A stretch of DNA of 64,000 nucleotides from Holophagales bacterium (GTDB lineage: Bacteria; Acidobacteriota; Thermoanaerobaculia; Multivoradales; Multivoraceae): assembly GCA_009845425.1 (NCBI GenBank), contig VXZQ01000007.1:1-64000 (forward strand), in the 5' to 3' direction. The stretch's first letter is position 1; the number at the start of each line of letters is the position of its first letter. The notes beneath the pieces were generated by a model. It worked only from the letters and a program-made list of their open reading frames with translations, was not told the origin of the DNA and made no database searches. A program made the position numbers and the translations under genes. Shown one piece after another: positions 60,234 through 64,000 of the stretch.

Positions 60234-61064
60234 TCACTGCCCGAAGCGCGGCTCCCGCTTTTCCATGAACGCCCGCACGGCCTCCTTGTGGTCCGCCGTT
60301 CGCACCGAGCGGACCATCCCCTCGGCCTCGACGGCGAGCGACTCCCGCAGACTCCCGAGCACCGCCCGGTTCACGTTCCGCTTCATGTAGCCGATCGCCT
60401 CCCGGGGTCCGTTGGCCAGTTCGAGCGCGAGCCTCCGCGCCTCCGCCGCCAGGTCGTCGAAGGGCACGATCCGGTTGACGATCCCAAGCTGCAGGCACTC
60501 CTCGGCCGGAATGCGGCGGCCGATCATCAGGAGCTCCTTCGCCACGGCGGGACCCACGAGGCGGGTCAGGAACCAGCTCGACCCGTAGTCGCCGGACAGC
60601 CCGACGCGCCGAAAGGCGGTCGTGACGAAGGTGTCGTCGGCCATGACGCGGAGGTCCGCGGCGAGCGCGATGGACAGCCCGGCGCCGGCCGCAGGCCCGG
60701 GCAGAGCGGCGACGATGGGCTTGCCGAGTTCGGCCATGCGCAACGTCAACGATTCCTGCTTCTCGATCAGCGTGGCCACGGCTTCGTCGACGGTCGCCGG
60801 CGCGTTCCGCACTTCATCGTTCTTCCCCCGGTTCGACCCCATGCCCGAAACGTCGCCGCCGGCGCAGAACGCCCGGCCCGCGCCGGTCAGCAGGATCGCG
60901 CCGCAGCGCTCGTCCGCTTCGAGCGTCAGCAGGATGCTCCGGAGCGCCGGTGTCAGGATGTCGCCCAGGGCGTTCCGCTTCTCCGGCTTGTTCAGCGTCA
61001 CCGTGGCGACGCCGTCCTCGAGGCCGCAGAGGAGTTCGTTCGTGCCGGTGTCGATCGTGGTCAT
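60234..61064 (-). CDS. Enoyl-CoA hydratase/isomerase
   Basis: 276 residues from ATG 61064, with a near-perfect AGGAGG seven bases upstream that fixes the start. Crotonase motifs: TLNKPEKRNALGDILTPALR, GRAFCAGGDVSGMGS, GPAAGAGLSIALAADLRV and FRRVGLSGDYGSSWFLTRLV. The first catalytic Glu position reads GPAAGAG and the second SGDYGS, typical of the PaaG/2-(1,2-epoxy)acetyl-CoA isomerase side. Fatty-acid or aromatic-CoA degradation; substrate undetermined. Confidence 0.9.
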   Translation of the reverse strand: MTTIDTGTNELLCGLEDGVATVTLNKPEKRNALGDILTPALRSILLTLEADERCGAILLTGAGRAFCAGGDVSGMGSNRGKNDEVRNAPATVDEAVATLIEKQESLTLRMAELGKPIVAALPGPAAGAGLSIALAADLRVMADDTFVTTAFRRVGLSGDYGSSWFLTRLVGPAVAKELLMIGRRIPAEECLQLGIVNRIVPFDDLAAEARRLALELANGPREAIGYMKRNVNRAVLGSLRESLAVEAEGMVRSVRTADHKEAVRAFMEKREPRFGQ

Positions 61065-61096
61065 CGCTACGCCTCCTGAAACGGCCGCGGGTCGGG

Positions 61097-62272
61097 TTAG
61101 CCGGTGACGATACCGGCACCCGCGCCGACGCGGCAGGTGTGGATCTCCGGCCGCCGGCCGAAGCGGCGTTCGAAGGCCGCCGCGGTTCGCTCGCGCACGT
61201 GGCCGGCGGCGGCTTCGCTCGTGATCGCGGTCACGCAGCCGCCGAAGCCTGCGCCGGTGAGGCGGGCGCCGTAGCAGCCTTCGGCGCTGGCGGCGGCTTC
61301 CTGGAGCACGTCGAGCTCCTCGATGCTGACGTCGTAGTCGTTGCGGGAGCTGCGGTGCGACTGGGCCATCAGGTCGCCGAGCGCGTGCAGGTCGCCTTGC
61401 CGCAGCGCGTCGGCGCCATCCAGGACGCGGCGGCACTCGGTGACGACGTGGCGGGTGCGGCGGTCGAGCGGCGGTTCGAGCACGTGTCGCAGCCGGTCGA
61501 GGTCGGCCGGTTCCAGGTCGCGCAGCGTCGAGAGTCCCGGCAGGTGGGGCCGCAGCAGGTCGGCGGCGCGGAAGCACTCGGATTTGCGGTCGTTGAAGCC
61601 GGTGCCGGAGGCGAGGGCGCGGCGGACGCCGCTGTCCGCGACCAGGAAGACGAGGTCTTCAGGGGTCGGGATCAGCTCGTGCTCGAGCGACCGGCAGTCG
61701 AGCAGCAGGGCGTGTTGTTCCCGGCCGTGCACGGAGGCGAACTGGTCCATGATCCCGGACTGAACGCCGACGTACTCGTTTTCGACCTGCCGGCCGATGC
61801 CCGCGCGCTCGATCCCATCCAGTTCGAAACCGCCGATTCGCTCCCAGGCGACAAGGAACGCCATCTCGACGGCCGCCGAGGAACTGACGCCGGCGCCGAT
61901 CGGCAGGTCGCCGCCGAAGACGGCTTCGATCGGCGGCACCTCGATCCCGCGCCGGCCGAGCGCCCAGGCCAGCCCCTGCGGATAGTCGACCCAGGAAGAC
62001 GGCCCGCCGCGCTCCGTGACCGGCGGTTCGGTCTCCGCGGCGCGAAAGTCGGCCTCCTCGCCGAGGTCGAGGGCCGCCAGCCGGGTCTCCACGCCGCGTG
62101 CCCGCCGCGCGGCGACCCAGACCGCGCGGTCGATCGCCGCCGGCAGTACCCAGCCTTCGCTGTAGTCGACATGCGCACCCAGCAGGTTGGCCCTGCCGGG
62201 CGCGCGGGCGATGACGCCGGGCTCGGCCCCGAAGCGATCGCGGAACGCGTCGACGAGATCGTCGACCTTCAC
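61097..62272 (-). CDS. galK: Galactokinase (GHMP family)
   Basis: 391 residues. GHMP layout: APGRANLLGAHVDYSEGWVL, PIGAGVSSSAAVEMAFL, catalytic aspartate in VQSGIMDQFASVHG, KSECFRAADLL, and C-terminal ARLTGAGFGGCVTAI. In motif 1 the usual E of GEHTDY is A (GAHVDY), so sugar recognition could differ from that of standard galactokinase. No other Leloir-pathway genes are in the window. The GyrI-like gene ends 16 bp upstream. Confidence 0.85.
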   Translation of the reverse strand: MKVDDLVDAFRDRFGAEPGVIARAPGRANLLGAHVDYSEGWVLPAAIDRAVWVAARRARGVETRLAALDLGEEADFRAAETEPPVTERGGPSSWVDYPQGLAWALGRRGIEVPPIEAVFGGDLPIGAGVSSSAAVEMAFLVAWERIGGFELDGIERAGIGRQVENEYVGVQSGIMDQFASVHGREQHALLLDCRSLEHELIPTPEDLVFLVADSGVRRALASGTGFNDRKSECFRAADLLRPHLPGLSTLRDLEPADLDRLRHVLEPPLDRRTRHVVTECRRVLDGADALRQGDLHALGDLMAQSHRSSRNDYDVSIEELDVLQEAAASAEGCYGARLTGAGFGGCVTAITSEAAAGHVRERTAAAFERRFGRRPEIHTCRVGAGAGIVTG

Positions 62273-62288
62273 TCGGGAGTCGCTCTCG

Positions 62289-62738
62289 TCAGGCCAGGAG
62301 GTGGTACATGTCGGTGCGGCGCTTTGTCGGATCGTCGTGCCAGTCGCCGTAGACCTCCCAGCACGGACCGGCGAGGACGAGGTTCTGCTCGGCGCACCAT
62401 TGGTGGATCGCCTGGTGGACCCTCGGGATCTCGCTGTAGTCGCCGTGGAGCACGGCGTGGGCGCACCGGCCTGCCGGCGTCGCCGAGCGGACCAGGCCGT
62501 CCGCCGCCTCGGTCGAGGCGGGAACCTGGACGCCCACGTCTACCTCCATCTGACCGCCGCTGACGTCGCGGTAGAACCAGATGTCCTGACCGGCGCCCTC
62601 GACGCCGTGTTCCCGCACGAAGGCGCCGACCCGCTCCATCAGGGGCAGGAGCTTGGCGGGAACCTCGGTGAAGGTGGCGCTGGTGCGCGCCGCCAGCAGG
62701 GGTTGTTCCTCGACGGTGACGATCGAGATTCCGGTCAT
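62289..62738 (-). CDS. GyrI-like small-molecule-binding protein
   Basis: 149 residues from ATG 62738. AraC effector-binding/GyrI fold: ISIVTVEEQPLLAARTSATF, VEGAGQDIWFYRDV, a pairing of the two beta-alpha halves, and CWEVYGDWHDDPTKRRTDMY with conserved acidic residues. Members bind small molecules or, as SbmC, DNA gyrase. No DNA-binding domain. Overlaps the toxin gene by 4 bp and is the last gene of the toxin-antitoxin cluster before galK. Confidence 0.75.
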   Translation of the reverse strand: MTGISIVTVEEQPLLAARTSATFTEVPAKLLPLMERVGAFVREHGVEGAGQDIWFYRDVSGGQMEVDVGVQVPASTEAADGLVRSATPAGRCAHAVLHGDYSEIPRVHQAIHQWCAEQNLVLAGPCWEVYGDWHDDPTKRRTDMYHLLA

Positions 62739-63169
62739 TGTGTTTCGTCCTCGTGTGTCCATGGATCGACGACGTCGATCCCCGTTCCTTCGAAGTCCCG
62801 GGTGTTTCTGGTGACGATCGTCGCGCCTCGGCAACTGGCGATCGCCGCGATCTGACAATCGGAGTCGGATGAAGGACGCCCTGCCGCGCGCCGCCTGGCC
62901 GCGATCTCAGCGTAGGCACGCGCAGCCTGACTGTCGAACGGCAACACACGGTCCCTCAGGTCAACGCTCAGCATGCCCTCGATCTCCGCGGCCAAGGCTT
63001 CACGTCTCGCACCCCGCGGCATCACGGCGACGCCATAGCGGAGCTCCGCTTCGCCTATCGCGGTGAAGTAGAGACTTGACGCGGGTCGCCGACCTAGCCA
63101 GCTCTCTACGGCTGGCTCGGGTCTTGGGCGCATGAGTTCGGAGACGACGTTTGTGTCGAGAACGAACAC
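62735..63169 (-). CDS. PIN-domain toxin, FitB/VapC type
   Basis: 144 residues from GTG 63169, 7 bp after the antitoxin stop. PIN motifs: FVLDTNVVSELMRPRPE, ASSLYFTAIGEAELRYG (E), SSDSDCQIAAIA (D) and VTRNTRDFEGTG, matching FitB-type ribonucleases that cleave tRNA or mRNA when not bound by antitoxin. The catalytic acidic residues all appear intact. Confidence 0.88.
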   Translation of the reverse strand: MFVLDTNVVSELMRPRPEPAVESWLGRRPASSLYFTAIGEAELRYGVAVMPRGARREALAAEIEGMLSVDLRDRVLPFDSQAARAYAEIAARRRAAGRPSSDSDCQIAAIASCRGATIVTRNTRDFEGTGIDVVDPWTHEDETQ

Positions 63170-63176
63170 CGTCCGC

Positions 63177-63419
63177 TCAGTCGAACTTCGGCGGCTCGCG
63201 CATCGGTCCACGCGGGGGAAGCTCGAGCTCCACGCCACCGAGGGGTGCGAAGCGGGCGCGAATGGCGGCGGCGAGGTTCTCTTCGCCGGTTTCCGGCTCA
63301 ACCGCCTTGCGCAGAATCAGCCGGACCTCTTCTTCCATCGACCGGCCGTTGTCGGCCGCGCGTACGCGCAGACGCCGCTTCACTCCCTCGTCGAGGTTTC
63401 TGACAGTGATGCTAGCCAC
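63177..63419 (-). CDS. Ribbon-helix-helix antitoxin, FitA/VapB type
   Basis: 80 residues from GTG 63419. VASITVRNLDEGVKRRLRVR followed by AADNGRSMEEEVRLILRKAV is the classical FitA ribbon-helix-helix; the C-terminal part (residues 45-80, PPRGPMREPPKFD at the end) should insert into the toxin. It is expected to repress its own promoter in the short gap upstream (63420-63470). Confidence 0.88.
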   Translation of the reverse strand: MASITVRNLDEGVKRRLRVRAADNGRSMEEEVRLILRKAVEPETGEENLAAAIRARFAPLGGVELELPPRGPMREPPKFD

Positions 63420-63470
63420 GGGACGGCGCCTCCAGTACGCCCCGGAGAGTACACGGTGATTGCATTGCAA

Positions 63471-64000
63471 TCAAGAGCGGTCAGGATCGAAGACGGCCGC
63501 CGCTCGCAGCAGAAGGTCCTGCGACTCTCGCAGGCCGCCCTCGCGGCTGGTGGCGAGCCAAACGTCGGGGAGGTCGCCGGCGATGTCGCGGAGGTCGGCG
63601 CCGAGGGTGGCGCGCACTTTCGTTGGGAGCTGGCCGGCCAGCAGACCGCGACCGGCGACGAGGCGCGCGACACCCAACTGGCAGCACCACGTCATCATCC
63701 GGCAGGTCCAGTCCAGCGCGGCATGGTTCGGATCGCCCTCGACCCGGTTCAACCGGTCTCTGATAGCGGCCAGCCGGGCGTACGTCCGCTGCAGTGTGGC
63801 GATGCTCAGCCGCCGGAAGCGCCGGTGGGTGAGGTCGTCGTCGATGAACCGAAGCAGGTAGAAGAGTGCGGTGCCATTGATCACCGGGCCACCGCAGTCG
63901 AGGTCAATGGCGCCGAGGTCGATGACGGTGCGCGCCAGCGTCTCGTCCCGGTCGTAGACCAGGCGGACGGCGTGGTCGAGCCAGGCTTCCTCGTTCCGCT
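63471..64000 (-). CDS. Hypothetical protein, 5' end beyond the window
   Basis: The frame is open from the stop at 63471 through the window end, so the start lies outside. The readable part includes EEAWLDHAVRLVYDRDETLA, VIDLGAIDLDCGGP, INGTALFYLLRFIDDDLTHR, and a C-terminal half rich in R and L (LVAGRGLLAGQLPTKVRATL). A GTG at 63884 could be an internal start, but the upstream sequence is equally protein-like. I do not recognise a family; it looks cytoplasmic and mostly helical. Confidence 0.6.
   Translation of the reverse strand, partial: RNEEAWLDHAVRLVYDRDETLARTVIDLGAIDLDCGGPVINGTALFYLLRFIDDDLTHRRFRRLSIATLQRTYARLAAIRDRLNRVEGDPNHAALDWTCRMMTWCCQLGVARLVAGRGLLAGQLPTKVRATLGADLRDIAGDLPDVWLATSREGGLRESQDLLLRAAAVFDPDRS

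Overview
The window is a GC-rich, gene-dense bacterial segment with short intergenic gaps and many overlapping start and stop codons. The cell envelope looks Gram-negative: there is a TolC-type outer-membrane factor with an RND pump, several lipoproteins with lipobox cysteines, and exported c-type cytochrome, protease and hydrolase genes. Taken together, the protein set (large Calx-beta/GLUG metalloprotease with a C-terminal VLIKVLDGC domain, paired QueG-like Fe-S proteins, BoxB/BoxC, a sterol-reductase-like protein, a MamK-like actin) suggests an uncultivated, probably marine or host-associated Acidobacteriota-like lineage. That placement is an inference; no rRNA or tRNA gene was seen to confirm it.

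Layout. 1-1.9 kb: a pentanucleotide repeat at the window edge, then gene remnants (a frameshifted HEPN-like gene with its small partner, an orphan C-terminal domain, a nuclease-like gene that has lost its core). 1.9-10.2 kb, minus strand: a carboxylesterase, a secreted acidic repeat protein, an orphan protease-propeptide-like protein and a roughly 1,920-residue LRR/metzincin/GLUG/Calx-beta exoprotein. 10.3-17.6 kb: MurA carrying Asp in place of the active-site Cys, a MaoC dehydratase, an AAA/DUF4143 ATPase, a DUF2007 protein, an inositol-monophosphatase-like phosphatase, a secreted metallo-beta-lactamase-fold enzyme, a DUF819 membrane protein and a DUF1232 protein. 17.6-20.9 kb: deoC with one full and one catalytically empty aldehyde dehydrogenase. 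20.9-28.2 kb: aroC, a HadA/HadB-like dehydratase pair, rsmE, pheS-pheT and a Yip1-like membrane protein.

28.3-32.0 kb is a tight plus-strand operon of two paralogous QueG-like Fe-S proteins, a small helix-turn-helix-like protein, a luciferase-family flavin oxidoreductase and a PdxH oxidase; it is a good candidate for an undescribed redox pathway. 32.0-36.3 kb (minus) holds a sterol C14-reductase-like gene downstream of boxB and boxC (aerobic benzoyl-CoA epoxidation). Divergent from these, 36.3-41.9 kb holds a polyamine-type ABC importer with two duplicated binding lipoproteins. 42.0-49.1 kb: two protein-isoaspartate methyltransferase homologues (one diverged and membrane-anchored, one an exported lipoprotein), a second AAA/DUF4143 ATPase with a 22-nt tandem repeat array upstream, a threonine-dehydratase-family enzyme, an MFS transporter and a MauG-like diheme protein with a partner.

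49.1-54.4 kb: a HAD hydrolase and methyltransferase pair, then a MamK-type actin-like ATPase downstream of a membrane-anchored N-acetylmuramoyl-L-alanine amidase. 52.9-58.8 kb: a complete tripartite RND efflux operon. 58.8-64 kb: a D-aminoacylase-like amidohydrolase, an enoyl-CoA hydratase, galactokinase, a GyrI-like protein, a FitAB/VapBC toxin-antitoxin pair and a gene cut by the window end. Two copies of a REP-like palindrome sit between convergent gene pairs near 13.76 kb and 22.05 kb.
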